Part shown: positions 5,208 to 14,523 of the stretch, in pieces | Numbering within the stretch: position 1 is the stretch's first letter | Layout of the letters: the number at the start of each line of letters is the position of its first letter | From: GCA-2746365 sp964651445 | GTDB lineage: Bacteria > Pseudomonadota > Gammaproteobacteria > SZUA-229 | NCBI GenBank assembly: GCA_964651445.1 | Contig: CAZYYW010000038.1 | Location: 1 to 19,373 of the forward strand | Length of the DNA: 19,373 bases | Reading direction: 5' to 3' | Notes under the pieces: model-generated | Seen by the model: only the letters and a program-made list of their open reading frames with translations | What the model was told of the DNA's origin: nothing | Database searches by the model: none | Made by a program: the position numbers and the translations under genes

Positions 5208-8156
5208 GTGCCGCTAAGCGCTCAAATACAAATTCCTGCACAGCAAAACATCCTTCAGTATACGGCTGACTTTATCTTTAAAAGGTTCAGTAGTGAACTA
5301 CCTGATCTTTCTAATCTTTTTGTTTTATTGCCAAGTTCACAACTTGCACAACCTTTTAATGAATCGCTGCACCATTGCCTTAGCTCCGAAATAGCCGCCA
5401 TCATTCCACCCTGGTCAGGATCTTTAAAAAGCTGGACGCTACAGTTTGCTGAAAATCAGCAGGCTAACTTTGAACTTATTAGCGAGCATGCTCGGCAGTT
5501 ACTGTTTATCGAAGCACTGCAACAATACCCAGACCTGTTCAAAGAAAAAAATCAATGGCAGGTTAGTCAAGCACTGCTGGCTTTTTTTGATGAATTAAAG
5601 CTGAACCAAAAAGACATCTTCCACAGCGCAGAGCAATGGCAGCAACAACTGACACAGGCGTATGGCTCTCAGCAGCATAACTTTGAGCACCTGGCCAACG
5701 AAAGCAAACTGGTTTATACCTTATGGCATGCTTGGCAGATACAACTGTCAGAAAATAACTTGTATGATGAAACCGCCGATTATATTTCTCGCCTAAGTCA
5801 CGCGGCGAATACATTGGATAAAAGGCAGCAATTTATCTGCCTGAACCCGGTAGATTATTCAATAACGGAACAGCTTTTTCTGGAAAAATTAATTGCTAGT
5901 CAACAATGTCATGTGATTGCCTATACCAGCACTTTGCGCGATGACAATGAAAGCGTCAATGAAAGCGCCGATGAAAAGAATATATCTGACGCTGACAAAG
6001 TCTCCGGTATTTTTATCCGCGAAGTTTACCGTCAAATCGAGACACCAATCAAACAACGCGCACAAAATTTTGCTGCTCAATACGGTGATATTTTTTCTGC
6101 ACAAATGCCATTTAGCACTTACCTTGCCAGTGATGAAGAACAACAGATACGTGCCATCGATTATTTTGTACGCAGTAAGATACTGCAAGGCAAAAAAAAT
6201 ATTGTGGTTATCAGCGAAGACCGAAAATTGTCTCGCCGCTTGCGTGCTGTGTTGGAACGCGCCAATATACAACTACAGGACAGAGCTGGCTGGTCACTAG
6301 CAACGACACAAGCTGCTACCGTCATCGAACGCTGGTTGGAATGCATAGAGGAAGACTTTAGTGCCTATCCCCTGTTAGATTGTTTAAAGTCACCGTTTCT
6401 GTCACTGGCCTTAGAGCACCCGCAAACAAGCACGGACTTTAAACAAAACATTTATCGTTTTGAACACGATTTAGTTTTTTTTGAAAATACCAGCAGTAAT
6501 ATTGAAAAATATAAAAAAGCACTAAAACGTCGTTTAAAACGCTTAACGCATTGGCCGGAAAACAGCTATAGCGGGCTTATCGAAACGCTGGATTTTATCA
6601 ACGACAGTGCCAGTCCTTTAGCCAATCTGTACCATCAAAAAACTAAAATACCGCTATCCGATTTCCTACAAAAAGTACTCGATAGTTTGCAACAACTGGG
6701 CGTATTACACGCTTATCAATCGGATGAAGCCGGTCTGGTTTTACTCAGAACATTTGAAAGCCTACGTCAGGCACTTGCAGTAGCAGACCCGATATTGCAT
6801 TGGCAGGATTGCCGCACATGGTTAGGCATGGCGCTAGAATCACAAAATTTTACGCCGCCAACAAAACATTCCGTGGTGCAGCTAATGACACTGGAGCAAT
6901 CAGCTTGCTGTCATTTTGACTGTGTGGTTATCGCCGCAACAGAATCACAGCATTTTCCCGGCAGTGCAAAAAACACACCTTTCTTTAATCAGGCAGTGCG
7001 TGCTGCACTGGCATTGGACACCTGGGAAAAACAACGTCAGCAGCGTCATGAACTTTTTAACCAGTTGTTATTATGTTCACCAGAAGTTTTATTTACCGCC
7101 TGCAATGAAGACAAAGGTGAAGCCAGACCGGTTTCCCCTTGGTTAGAACTATTGACCAGTTTTTATCAGTTAGCGTTCACTGACAGCCTGGAAAATCAAC
7201 CATTAAAACGGCTGATGCAATCAAAAAGTGAGGTGTTTAATTGTGATGATATAACATTGCCACCCGCTTCATTGCAGGCAACATCGGCTATCCCTGAAGA
7301 TTTGATACCACAACGGCTTTCCGCCAGTTCATATCAGCGTTTAATCAATTGTCCGTATCAATATTTTAGCGCCGATGCACTCAAGCTGAAAGCATTGGAA
7401 GAACTTAGTGATGAGTTAAAAAAATCAACTTATGGGGAACGCATTCATACTATATTACAGACCTTTCACAGCGGTCACGATATCTATGGCAAAGCCTTTG
7501 CCGGAGAAATTTCGAGTGATAACCGACAGCCGGCTATCGAGACGCTTATTAAAATTTCCGAACGTGTTTTTGTGCGTGATCTGGACAATAATACCTTGCA
7601 CCGTAGCTGGTTATATCGCTGGAAAAAACATATTCCCAATTATATCGACTGGCAGATGCAACAGCAGTTTGATTGGCGATTTTTTCAGAGTGAGCAACAG
7701 CTTGAAACAGAACTAGCTGTCATAGAAGAGCCGGAAGCAGAACAGCATGAAAACGAGCGGGATGGAAGCATTAAAATATATGGCCGACTCGATCGCATCG
7801 ATCAACATAAAACAAACCACAGCCACGCCGTTATTGACTACAAAACAGGAAAAACAGCACGTCAGGAAGATATTGATAACGGTGAAAATGTTCAACTATC
7901 CACCTATGCGCTACTCGATGAAAAGGCGAGTGAAGTCAGTTATCTTTCTGTCGATTCTGCACAGCAAAAAGTCGAAAGCCGATCTTGCTTGTCAGGGGCA
8001 GCACTGGATGAAAATCGTGCCTTAAATAAACAACGATTAAGCCAGATGTTCCAGCAGATAAAAGAGCATGCTGAATTACCCGCTTGGGGTGATGATACGG
8101 TGTGCCGGTTCTGTCATTTTTCTGGACTTTGCCGGAAGGCAGAATGGCTTGACTGA
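5208..8156 (+). CDS. AddB-like PD-(D/E)XK nuclease, probable DNA repair protein
   Basis: This 982-residue protein resembles the 'probable DNA repair protein' family related to AddB/RexB of the double-strand-break processing machinery. The C-terminal PD-(D/E)XK nuclease has YGERIHTILQTFH, GRLDRID and IDYKTGK, with D877 and K879 as likely metal and catalytic residues. Four cysteines bracket it in the AddB/Dna2 manner: C715 (LINCPYQYF) and C966, C969, C975 (CRFCHFSGLC), implying a [4Fe-4S] cluster. The N-terminal and middle parts look like a UvrD-type helicase remnant, but the expected Walker A lysine is absent (the corresponding strand reads FVLLPSSQLAQPF), so ATPase activity is doubtful. The start is a GTG with a weak ribosome binding site; the frame does not offer a better one. 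A UvrD/AddA-like partner is expected but not adjacent: the next gene is a convergent lipoprotein gene. Confidence 0.84.
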   Translation: MPLSAQIQIPAQQNILQYTADFIFKRFSSELPDLSNLFVLLPSSQLAQPFNESLHHCLSSEIAAIIPPWSGSLKSWTLQFAENQQANFELISEHARQLLFIEALQQYPDLFKEKNQWQVSQALLAFFDELKLNQKDIFHSAEQWQQQLTQAYGSQQHNFEHLANESKLVYTLWHAWQIQLSENNLYDETADYISRLSHAANTLDKRQQFICLNPVDYSITEQLFLEKLIASQQCHVIAYTSTLRDDNESVNESADEKNISDADKVSGIFIREVYRQIETPIKQRAQNFAAQYGDIFSAQMPFSTYLASDEEQQIRAIDYFVRSKILQGKKNIVVISEDRKLSRRLRAVLERANIQLQDRAGWSLATTQAATVIERWLECIEEDFSAYPLLDCLKSPFLSLALEHPQTSTDFKQNIYRFEHDLVFFENTSSNIEKYKKALKRRLKRLTHWPENSYSGLIETLDFINDSASPLANLYHQKTKIPLSDFLQKVLDSLQQLGVLHAYQSDEAGLVLLRTFESLRQALAVADPILHWQDCRTWLGMALESQNFTPPTKHSVVQLMTLEQSACCHFDCVVIAATESQHFPGSAKNTPFFNQAVRAALALDTWEKQRQQRHELFNQLLLCSPEVLFTACNEDKGEARPVSPWLELLTSFYQLAFTDSLENQPLKRLMQSKSEVFNCDDITLPPASLQATSAIPEDLIPQRLSASSYQRLINCPYQYFSADALKLKALEELSDELKKSTYGERIHTILQTFHSGHDIYGKAFAGEISSDNRQPAIETLIKISERVFVRDLDNNTLHRSWLYRWKKHIPNYIDWQMQQQFDWRFFQSEQQLETELAVIEEPEAEQHENERDGSIKIYGRLDRIDQHKTNHSHAVIDYKTGKTARQEDIDNGENVQLSTYALLDEKASEVSYLSVDSAQQKVESRSCLSGAALDENRALNKQRLSQMFQQIKEHAELPAWGDDTVCRFCHFSGLCRKAEWLD

Positions 8157-8184
8157 TTTCGCCCTGCTACAGCCTCCTTACCCC

Positions 8185-9294
8185 TTACTTGACCGCATAT
8201 AACGAGCCATTTACGCTATTAAAATAAACGTAACCATTATCGATCACCGCGGCTGAATAAATATTACCATCTACTTTATATTTCCAGCGCAAGGTACCTC
8301 TATCAGAATCCAACGCATATAAATGACCATCAGTGCTGCCGACAAAAACCGTTCCCGAGGCAATGCTCACCGGTGAAAAAATTGCACTTTCTGTGCGAAA
8401 TTCCCATTCGCGTGTGCCATCGTCGGCATCGTAGGCATAAACATAACCATCTTTACTGCCGATAAAAACTTTACCGTCATAAAGAGCGGGTGATGATAAT
8501 ACCGGCCCTGCTGTTTTCTTCACCCAGCTTTGCTGACCGGTATTAACATTTACCGCGTAGACACGTTTGTCATCGCTGCCAAAGTAAACGTTTTTAGCAT
8601 CCACGGCGGGCGAAGTGTGAATTTTGCCATTTGCCTTGAAGCGCCAAAATTCCTGCCCGGTGTTCTTGTTGACGGCTATCATGTCACCTTTTAGGGTGCC
8701 GATATAAACGTAATCACCGTAAACGGCCGGAGAGCTGTAGATAGGTGCGCCGGCATTAAAATTCCATTGTCGGTGGCCGTTGCTGGCATTCGCCGCATAC
8801 AGATTACCGTCTTCACTGGCAAAGTAAATAACACCGTCAGCGATAGAAGGTGAAGATGAGAGAGGGCCTTTTGTTTCCAGCTTCCAGACCAATGCCTGAG
8901 TATCATCCCTAATGGCGTACAAATTTTTGTCCCAGCTAGCGATATAAATAATGCCATTTGCGGTTGCCGAGGTAGCTTCGATATTACCACCTGTTTTAAA
9001 ACGCCATTTTTTCTGTCCCGTTTTCTGGTCGATGGCATAGAGATGTTGATCGTTGCTGCCCAGATAAACCGTATCGTTTGCAACCAAAGGAGATGAAAAG
9101 GTTTTACCCGGCGTAGTAAATTTCCAGTCCAACTTATCTAATGATGTAGGGCCCGATGTTTTATAAACCGCCGTGTTTTCTGCATCGGCGCGGAACATGC
9201 TAGTGTTACCAGCACCACAGGCTGTCAGTGTAAGGCTTAATGCGACGATACCTGTCATTAAGAATTTATTGCGTAAAAATTGAGTGTTATTCAT
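8185..9294 (-). CDS. PQQ-like beta-propeller repeat lipoprotein (BamB-like fold)
   Basis: The start at 9294 is preferred because TAGGAG lies five bases upstream; an in-frame ATG at 9324 would add ten polar residues before the signal peptide. A lipoprotein signal ends in LTLTAC, making C26 the lipidated residue. Glycine at +2 suggests release to the outer membrane. The mature protein has eight copies of a repeat of about 38-40 residues, each with a Trp and a strand such as VYIGSKDGYVYA, predicting an eight-bladed PQQ-type propeller. BamB shares this fold, but bamB normally sits between hisS and der, so this is better called BamB-like; it could be a scaffold of the outer membrane or a binding protein. 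I see no evidence that it is a quinoprotein enzyme. The gene is convergent with the AddB-like gene (28-base gap), with no clear terminator between them. Confidence 0.87.
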   Translation of the reverse strand: MNNTQFLRNKFLMTGIVALSLTLTACGAGNTSMFRADAENTAVYKTSGPTSLDKLDWKFTTPGKTFSSPLVANDTVYLGSNDQHLYAIDQKTGQKKWRFKTGGNIEATSATANGIIYIASWDKNLYAIRDDTQALVWKLETKGPLSSSPSIADGVIYFASEDGNLYAANASNGHRQWNFNAGAPIYSSPAVYGDYVYIGTLKGDMIAVNKNTGQEFWRFKANGKIHTSPAVDAKNVYFGSDDKRVYAVNVNTGQQSWVKKTAGPVLSSPALYDGKVFIGSKDGYVYAYDADDGTREWEFRTESAIFSPVSIASGTVFVGSTDGHLYALDSDRGTLRWKYKVDGNIYSAAVIDNGYVYFNSVNGSLYAVK

Positions 9295-9502
9295 GAAAAC
9301 TCCTACATCCCCATTGTTGCTCATAGATATTAATAATTGTTATAGTAAGTATTCGCAGTGTAATGCTATTTTTGATCGTGTTGCCTGTTTATACTTGGCT
9401 GTTTAAGTACCGTCTCTTGCCGTACTTTCGCTATAGGAAGAATAGACTAAATTTAAAGTTAAGCAGCTTCTGCCCAATAAAAGCAGACCAAAATGAGTCA
9501 CG

Positions 9503-10588
9503 CTACTGCGAAAAATATGCCGCCCCAGCATTGCACAGCAATTCATAAGCAATACTATTACTTGCGGCGGCGATTTCATCGACACTTAGCTCTTTCCCCC
9601 AAAGGACAACGCGCTCACCAATTTCAGCATCAATGTTACTGATATCAACACATAAACTATCCATTGATACTCGACCTAACAACGCACAGCGTGTGTCATT
9701 GATCCAGACAGGGGTGCCATTTTTAGCCTGTCGTGGGTAACCATCGCCATAGCCGGCCGCCACCACAGCCATAGTAATATCTTGATTGGTAGTAAAGGTA
9801 CTGCCATATCCGATGGCTTCACCGGCCGCTATTTGCTTGATGTCGATTAGCTCTGATTCAAACTGCATCACCGGTTGCAGACCCAATTCGGCGGCACTAC
9901 TGTCAGCAAAAGGCGACGCACCATACACCATAATTCCCGGCCGTACCACTTCAAAATGACTGGCTGGCAGACGCATAATGGCGGCAGAATTCGCCATGCT
10001 ACAGCGCACATCTATATCATTTGTTACATTAAGAAATGACTCTAACTGACTGTTATTAAGGTCATTGTCGAGAGTATCTGCATTTGCAAAATGGCTCATG
10101 ATGGAAACCTGAGCCACGTTAGGACTATTGCGTAATTCACCAAAAAAAGCGTCAACGTGCTCGCTTGAAATCCCCAGACGATGCATGCCGGTATCTACTT
10201 TCAACCAGACATCAATGGCACTGGAAAGCCTGCTTGCCAGTAATTGTTCGAGCTGTTGCGACTGATGCACAACGGTTGAAATGGACAAGGCGGCAAACTT
10301 TTCTAATTCTTCGCTTGAAGCAAAACCATGTAATACCAATATCGGTTTGGCACAGCCAGCAGTACGCAAGGCGTAAGCTTCTTCTGGCATTGCCACTGCA
10401 AAAAGATCAGCATCGTGCAATTGTTTTGCTACCGCCAACATACCATGACCATAGGCATTGGCTTTTATCACTGCCATGATTTGACTGTTCGGGCAGAAAT
10501 CACGAACCCGTTTCAGGTTGTTGGCTAAGGCAGCGTTATTAATGCTAACCCGGGCGCGACGCCAACGGGGGGGTAACAACTCACTCAT
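9503..10588 (-). CDS. alr: Alanine racemase, PLP-dependent, with unusual C-terminus
   Basis: Alr interconverts L- and D-alanine for peptidoglycan synthesis in the cytoplasm. The PLP lysine is K42 in AVIKANAYGHGM. The second catalytic base is Y280 in AGYGDGYPR. Other family segments are WLKVDTGMHRLG, RPGIMVYG, GYGSTF and LLGRVSMD. Length is 361 aa, as usual. The start ATG overlaps the dnaB stop (ATGA, 10585-10588), so the two genes are translationally coupled in one operon, an order known in many gammaproteobacteria. The C-terminus is odd. After YELLC, most family members have a basic stretch like RRVPRVY, but here the reading ends NAGAAYFSQ. Another frame of the same bases reads LGRHIFRSS, which looks somewhat more family-like, so a late frameshift or sequence error is possible. 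Confidence 0.94.
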   Translation of the reverse strand: MSELLPPRWRRARVSINNAALANNLKRVRDFCPNSQIMAVIKANAYGHGMLAVAKQLHDADLFAVAMPEEAYALRTAGCAKPILVLHGFASSEELEKFAALSISTVVHQSQQLEQLLASRLSSAIDVWLKVDTGMHRLGISSEHVDAFFGELRNSPNVAQVSIMSHFANADTLDNDLNNSQLESFLNVTNDIDVRCSMANSAAIMRLPASHFEVVRPGIMVYGASPFADSSAAELGLQPVMQFESELIDIKQIAAGEAIGYGSTFTTNQDITMAVVAAGYGDGYPRQAKNGTPVWINDTRCALLGRVSMDSLCVDISNIDAEIGERVVLWGKELSVDEIAAASNSIAYELLCNAGAAYFSQ

Positions 10589-11997
10589 TCAAAGTTATTA
10601 TTATCATTGTCATACATTTCAGGAACGTAATTTTCAAACTTGGTGTATTTACCGAGGAAAGTTAACAGTGATTTGCCGATGGGGCCATTCCGTTGTTTGG
10701 CAATAATAATTTCTGCCACACCTTTTTGCGGACTGTCTTCGTTATAAACTTCGTCACGATAAATAAACACAATTAAATCAGCGTCCTGCTCGATAGCGCC
10801 AGATTCACGTAAATCAGACATCACCGGGCGCTTGTCCGGGCGTTGCTCAAGGCTTCGGTTAAGCTGCGACAATGCGATAACGGGTACTTTCAACTCTTTT
10901 GCCATGGCTTTTAAACTGCGTGAGATTTCAGAAATCTCGGTCGCACGGTTCTCGCTAGCACCATGCACCTGCATTAATTGTAAATAATCGATAATGATTA
11001 AACCCAATCCGTGCTGTCGCTTCAAACGCCGTGCGCGGGCTCTTATTTCATTGGGCGACATGGCTGGCGTGTCATCAATAAAGATTTTCGCCTCTGACAA
11101 TATGTGAATAGCCGAAGTAATACGCGCCCAGTCTTCATCGGTAAGATTGCCGGTGCGAATATGGTGCTGATCTACACGCCCTAGCGACGAAATCATACGC
11201 ATCGCCAGTGAATCGCCCGGCATCTCCATACTAAACACAGCGACTGGCAGTTTGTCAGCAATGGCAGCATTTTCAGCGATGTTCATGGCAAAGGTGGTTT
11301 TGCCCATTGACGGCCGACCGGCCACAATCACCAAATCAGCCTCTTGCAGGCCGGTGGTCATTTCATCGAATTTATCAAAGCCTGTAGAAACGCCGGTAAT
11401 GGCGCCGTCACTGTTAAATAAGTGATCAATTTTATCGACAGTTTTTGAGAGCAAGGTTTTCATGTCCTGAAAACCGCCCTGACCGCGGGCATCCTGCTCG
11501 GCAATCTGAAAAACTTGTTTCTCGGCAGTGTCCAGTAACTCTTTACTGTCCCGGCCTTCTGGCTGATAGCCGCTGCTACTAATATCAGTGCCAACCGCAA
11601 TTAATTGTCGCAACACCGATTTCTCGCGCACAATATTGGCATAGGCGACAATATTGGCAGCACTGGGCGTGTCTTTTGCCAGTCGCCCCAAATACAACAG
11701 GCCACCAGCCTGCTCAAGTTGGTCGTTTTTATCCAGACACTGTGACAGCGTTACCGCATCAAACGGTTCATTTTTCGATTCTAATTCCCGAATGGCAGAA
11801 AATAACAGGCGGTGGTCATGGCGGTAAAAATCTTCATCCACCAGCTTGTCTGCAATCTGCTCCCAGGCACGATTGTCCAGTAACAAACCACCAATCACAG
11901 CCTGTTCGGCTTCTACCGAGTGCGGTGGTACCCGTAAACTGCTGGTCTGACCCTCAGATAAATCATCGGAGGTTGGAAATGGCGCTGTTTCTGACAT
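10585..11997 (-). CDS. dnaB: Replicative DNA helicase DnaB
   Basis: DnaB is the hexameric 5'-3' helicase that unwinds the replication fork. The N-terminal domain (about residues 25-130, VPPHSVEAEQAVIGGLLLD) binds primase. The linker and RecA-like C-terminal domain follow, with Walker A GRPSMGKTT at residues 227-235, Walker B LIIIDYLQLM near residue 337, SQLNRSLEQRPDKRP, and the DLRESGAIEQDADLI segment, which all fit the family. The 470-residue length is normal. The upstream AACAGG ends seven bases before the ATG. The gene overlaps alr by four bases and leads the pair. Its usual gammaproteobacterial neighbours rpsF-rpsR-rplI are not present upstream; instead there is an AT-rich gap and a divergent GGDEF-EAL gene. 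No intein or insertion is visible. Confidence 0.97.
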   Translation of the reverse strand: MSETAPFPTSDDLSEGQTSSLRVPPHSVEAEQAVIGGLLLDNRAWEQIADKLVDEDFYRHDHRLLFSAIRELESKNEPFDAVTLSQCLDKNDQLEQAGGLLYLGRLAKDTPSAANIVAYANIVREKSVLRQLIAVGTDISSSGYQPEGRDSKELLDTAEKQVFQIAEQDARGQGGFQDMKTLLSKTVDKIDHLFNSDGAITGVSTGFDKFDEMTTGLQEADLVIVAGRPSMGKTTFAMNIAENAAIADKLPVAVFSMEMPGDSLAMRMISSLGRVDQHHIRTGNLTDEDWARITSAIHILSEAKIFIDDTPAMSPNEIRARARRLKRQHGLGLIIIDYLQLMQVHGASENRATEISEISRSLKAMAKELKVPVIALSQLNRSLEQRPDKRPVMSDLRESGAIEQDADLIVFIYRDEVYNEDSPQKGVAEIIIAKQRNGPIGKSLLTFLGKYTKFENYVPEMYDNDNNNFE

Positions 11998-12023
11998 AAT
12001 TAAACCTGTTAAATAGGCGTTTT

Positions 12024-12052
12024 ATTATAGAGACAGTGAACACCGAGGGAAA
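12024..12052 (-). promoter_or_regulatory. Candidate promoter for the dnaB-alr operon
   Basis: On the minus strand there is a perfect TATAAT (12029-12024), preceded after 17 bases by TTTCCC, a weak -35 matching three of six. The predicted start site near 12017 gives a leader of about 20 bases, with AACAGG as the ribosome binding site. Confidence 0.4.
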
Positions 12053-12342
12053 GATATATTTAAAAGAAATCATGTGAAAAATTATTTAGCTGTCGATTTC
12101 ATAATGAACAAAGGTAGAAAAGACTACAGTATTAATCATCTATCTTGCTGCCATGCCAAATAACCAATATCCATAAATATCAGTATGTTATAAAAAACAA
12201 AGTCTATTAATATTTAGAAAAAATCTAACAATAAGTAAATAGTAAGCTATCCTAACTTATCTAGAAGTAAGCATTTCCAGATACTGCGCACCCTAAATGT
12301 AAATGAGCTTTTCCGCGTACTTAAAATTTATTACTGCATAGA

Positions 12343-12370
12343 TTTGCAATAAGCAATTTGCAATAAGTAA
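12343..12370 (+). repeat. 14-bp tandem direct repeat upstream of the GGDEF-EAL gene
   Basis: TTTGCAATAAGCAA (12343-12356) is followed at once by TTTGCAATAAGTAA (12357-12370); only one base differs. It ends 25 bases before the GGDEF-EAL start codon, close enough to influence its expression or to hold two binding sites, but it may also be a chance slippage product. Confidence 0.55.
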
Positions 12371-12394
12371 TGAGCAAAAAAAGCTTCATTTAAT

Positions 12395-14470
12395 ATGATC
12401 AAAAACCATTCCAATAAAAACATATTGAACGAACAGATTGATATACTGTTCAAGGCATCCACCGCAGGTGGGTTGACAAATATTTTTTCTGTCTGGCTAA
12501 TTTTCGCATTAGTCTACAACACACAGCACCATGGACACGCTTTACTGCTGTCTGTCTTCGTAACATTCATCATCATTCTTCGCACCATACTGACGAATAA
12601 CTACTTTAAAAAGCCGCATCAAAATCTGAACCTTTACCTTGCCGGTTATCTATTGCTAACCTTGGCGACCGCTGTTACATGGGCGATGTTTCAGTTATAT
12701 CAGGCAGAACATACTGATGATGCCGTCAGGAACATGGTGTTTTTGATAAACTTCGGTCTGATAGCAGGCAGTGTTGCCCTTATTTCTGTCTGGTTGCCGG
12801 CTTATATTATTTATGTTTTTCCGCAGGCAATCGCTATCTTTATCGTATTTGTGAGCCTCGATTATGAGGGTAACTATTATCTTGCCTTCGCCTTTTGTGT
12901 CTTCATCGCGGTTATGCTCTCCACCAGTTTCAATGTCAATCGTGGTCGCAGAAAAGAGATTGAGCTAACGCTTTATAATCACCAGCTAATCGACGATTTT
13001 AATAGTGAGATTGAAATACGCGAACATGTGCAAGTTGAGCTGGAAGATAATAAACGTAAATTAGAAGTAACTGTCGAAGAACGCACAAAAGATCTGGTAG
13101 AGATAAATAGTAATCTCGAAAAGGTTATTGATAAAAAAGAACAAGCTGAGCACCGCCTGCAACATCTTGCCTACCATGATGAACTGACTGGTTTACCTAA
13201 CCGAAACCTGCTAATCAATCGAATCGATCATTCAATCGAAGCGGCACACCGCAGTAAACAGCAAATGGGCATCCTGTTTCTGGATCTGGACAGGTTCAAA
13301 ACCATTAATGATAGTCTGGGGCATATCGTTGGTGACAAATTAATCCAACAGGTATCAAAACGCTTGTTAAACACTCTGCGAAAAGAAGATACCATCGCAC
13401 GTAATGGTGGCGATGAATTTGTTATCGTCATACAACACATGGTCAATAGCAATGAGGCTATCGGTATTGCACAAAAATTGATAGAAAACTTGACCAGTAT
13501 TTTTGATATCGACTCACACAAGGTACACATTGGCGCAAGCATTGGCATCAGTGTTTTTCCGATTGATGGAACCTCGGCATTGGAATTGCTCAGAAATGCT
13601 GATACTGCTATGTATAGTGCAAAAAAATGCGGTGGCAATCGTTTACAATTTTATGACGAAAGTATGTCAAATCGCTTACGAGAACGCCTTGAAGTCGAAA
13701 CCGAACTGCATTCCGCAATCACCAACAATGAATTTTATATCGTCTATCAACCGCAGATCAATTGTCATACGGGTGTAACCGTAGGCTTTGAAGCACTGTT
13801 ACGTTGGGATAATAGTGAATTAGGCACCGTTCCACCGGTGCAGTTTATTGCATTGTTAGAAGAAACTGGACTGATCTATGGTGTCGGTGAGTGGGTCATC
13901 ACGCAAGTTAGCAGTTTTATAAAATCCGGGCGTGCAGGTGATGCGACGGTTGCTATAAACTTGTCTGCATTGCAATGCGGTGATGTAAAATTTGTTGATT
14001 ATATCGAACACGAAATTAAAAAAACTGGGATAAATCCATCTCAGATGGAGTTTGAAATAACCGAATCTTTATTGATTGATGACTTTGAAAAGACCGAACA
14101 ATTTTTGAGCCGCTTACATGCAATCGGTTGTACCATTGCGCTTGATGATTTTGGTACGGGTTATACCTCAATGAGTTACCTAACCCGCCTACCTATCGAC
14201 TGTATTAAAATCGATCAAATATTTATAAGAGGCATTGATGTTAACTCGACGTTAGAAAATATTGTTCGTTCCATTGTCACCATGAGTGTCAGTTTGGGCA
14301 TGAGAAATGTTTTCGAAGGGATAGAAACAGAAGACGAGCTCAATGTGATTAAAAGCCTGAATGGCGAAATCGTTCAGGGTTACCTATACAGCAAGCCTTT
14401 GTATATCGATGAAGTCGAAAAGTGGCTGCGCAAGCTTCACACAGTTAACACTTCTGTCTCTGCAAAATAA
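12395..14470 (+). CDS. Membrane-bound GGDEF-EAL protein (c-di-GMP synthesis and/or breakdown)
   Basis: Six hydrophobic helices lie at about residues 27-43, 48-66, 78-100, 112-132, 134-155 and 160-180, forming a membrane sensor I cannot name. A coiled coil (about 195-258) connects it to the GGDEF domain (about 258-420). The diguanylate cyclase motif GGDEF at 338-342 is intact, with an RxxD inhibitory site (R329-D332) just before it. The EAL domain (from about 440) has EALLRW at 466-471, DDFGTGYTS and IKIDQIFI, so phosphodiesterase residues also look intact; which activity dominates cannot be told. There is no PAS domain or receiver. No clear Shine-Dalgarno sequence precedes the ATG, and a seven-codon frame ends one base upstream. 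The gene ends convergently with the ketosynthase gene of the fatty-acyl cluster, with no obvious terminator in the 53-base gap. Confidence 0.92.
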   Translation: MIKNHSNKNILNEQIDILFKASTAGGLTNIFSVWLIFALVYNTQHHGHALLLSVFVTFIIILRTILTNNYFKKPHQNLNLYLAGYLLLTLATAVTWAMFQLYQAEHTDDAVRNMVFLINFGLIAGSVALISVWLPAYIIYVFPQAIAIFIVFVSLDYEGNYYLAFAFCVFIAVMLSTSFNVNRGRRKEIELTLYNHQLIDDFNSEIEIREHVQVELEDNKRKLEVTVEERTKDLVEINSNLEKVIDKKEQAEHRLQHLAYHDELTGLPNRNLLINRIDHSIEAAHRSKQQMGILFLDLDRFKTINDSLGHIVGDKLIQQVSKRLLNTLRKEDTIARNGGDEFVIVIQHMVNSNEAIGIAQKLIENLTSIFDIDSHKVHIGASIGISVFPIDGTSALELLRNADTAMYSAKKCGGNRLQFYDESMSNRLRERLEVETELHSAITNNEFYIVYQPQINCHTGVTVGFEALLRWDNSELGTVPPVQFIALLEETGLIYGVGEWVITQVSSFIKSGRAGDATVAINLSALQCGDVKFVDYIEHEIKKTGINPSQMEFEITESLLIDDFEKTEQFLSRLHAIGCTIALDDFGTGYTSMSYLTRLPIDCIKIDQIFIRGIDVNSTLENIVRSIVTMSVSLGMRNVFEGIETEDELNVIKSLNGEIVQGYLYSKPLYIDEVEKWLRKLHTVNTSVSAK

Positions 14471-14523
14471 CAAAACACTGCGCCGCGACCTTATTATTAA
14501 TTGTCTCGAAAGTGCGGGCAGTT

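Larger units (their letters stand above)
11998..12394. other. 397-bp AT-rich intergenic region between divergent dnaB and the GGDEF-EAL gene
   Basis: No coding potential of note and no tRNA-like fold were seen. Near dnaB it holds a candidate promoter (12024-12052). In the middle are A/T-rich repeats such as AATAAGTAAATAGTAAG. Near the other end are a 14-bp tandem duplication (12343-12370) and a seven-codon reading frame (12370-12393, peptide MSKKSFI) whose stop lies one base before the GGDEF-EAL start codon. The promoter for the GGDEF-EAL gene could not be placed confidently. Confidence 0.5.

Noticed and set aside
8185..9294. PQQ repeat protein as BamB itself or as a quinoprotein dehydrogenase
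   Set aside because: Context differs from bamB (no hisS/der), and no dehydrogenase domain or catalytic residues are visible; only the propeller fold is supported.
9400..9502. Hairpin GCAG-AAG-CTGC on the minus strand after alr
   Set aside because: Only four base pairs with scattered T residues after it; too weak for a terminator call.
14471..14523. Terminator between the convergent GGDEF-EAL and ketosynthase genes
   Set aside because: No GC-rich stem followed by T-run could be found in either direction.
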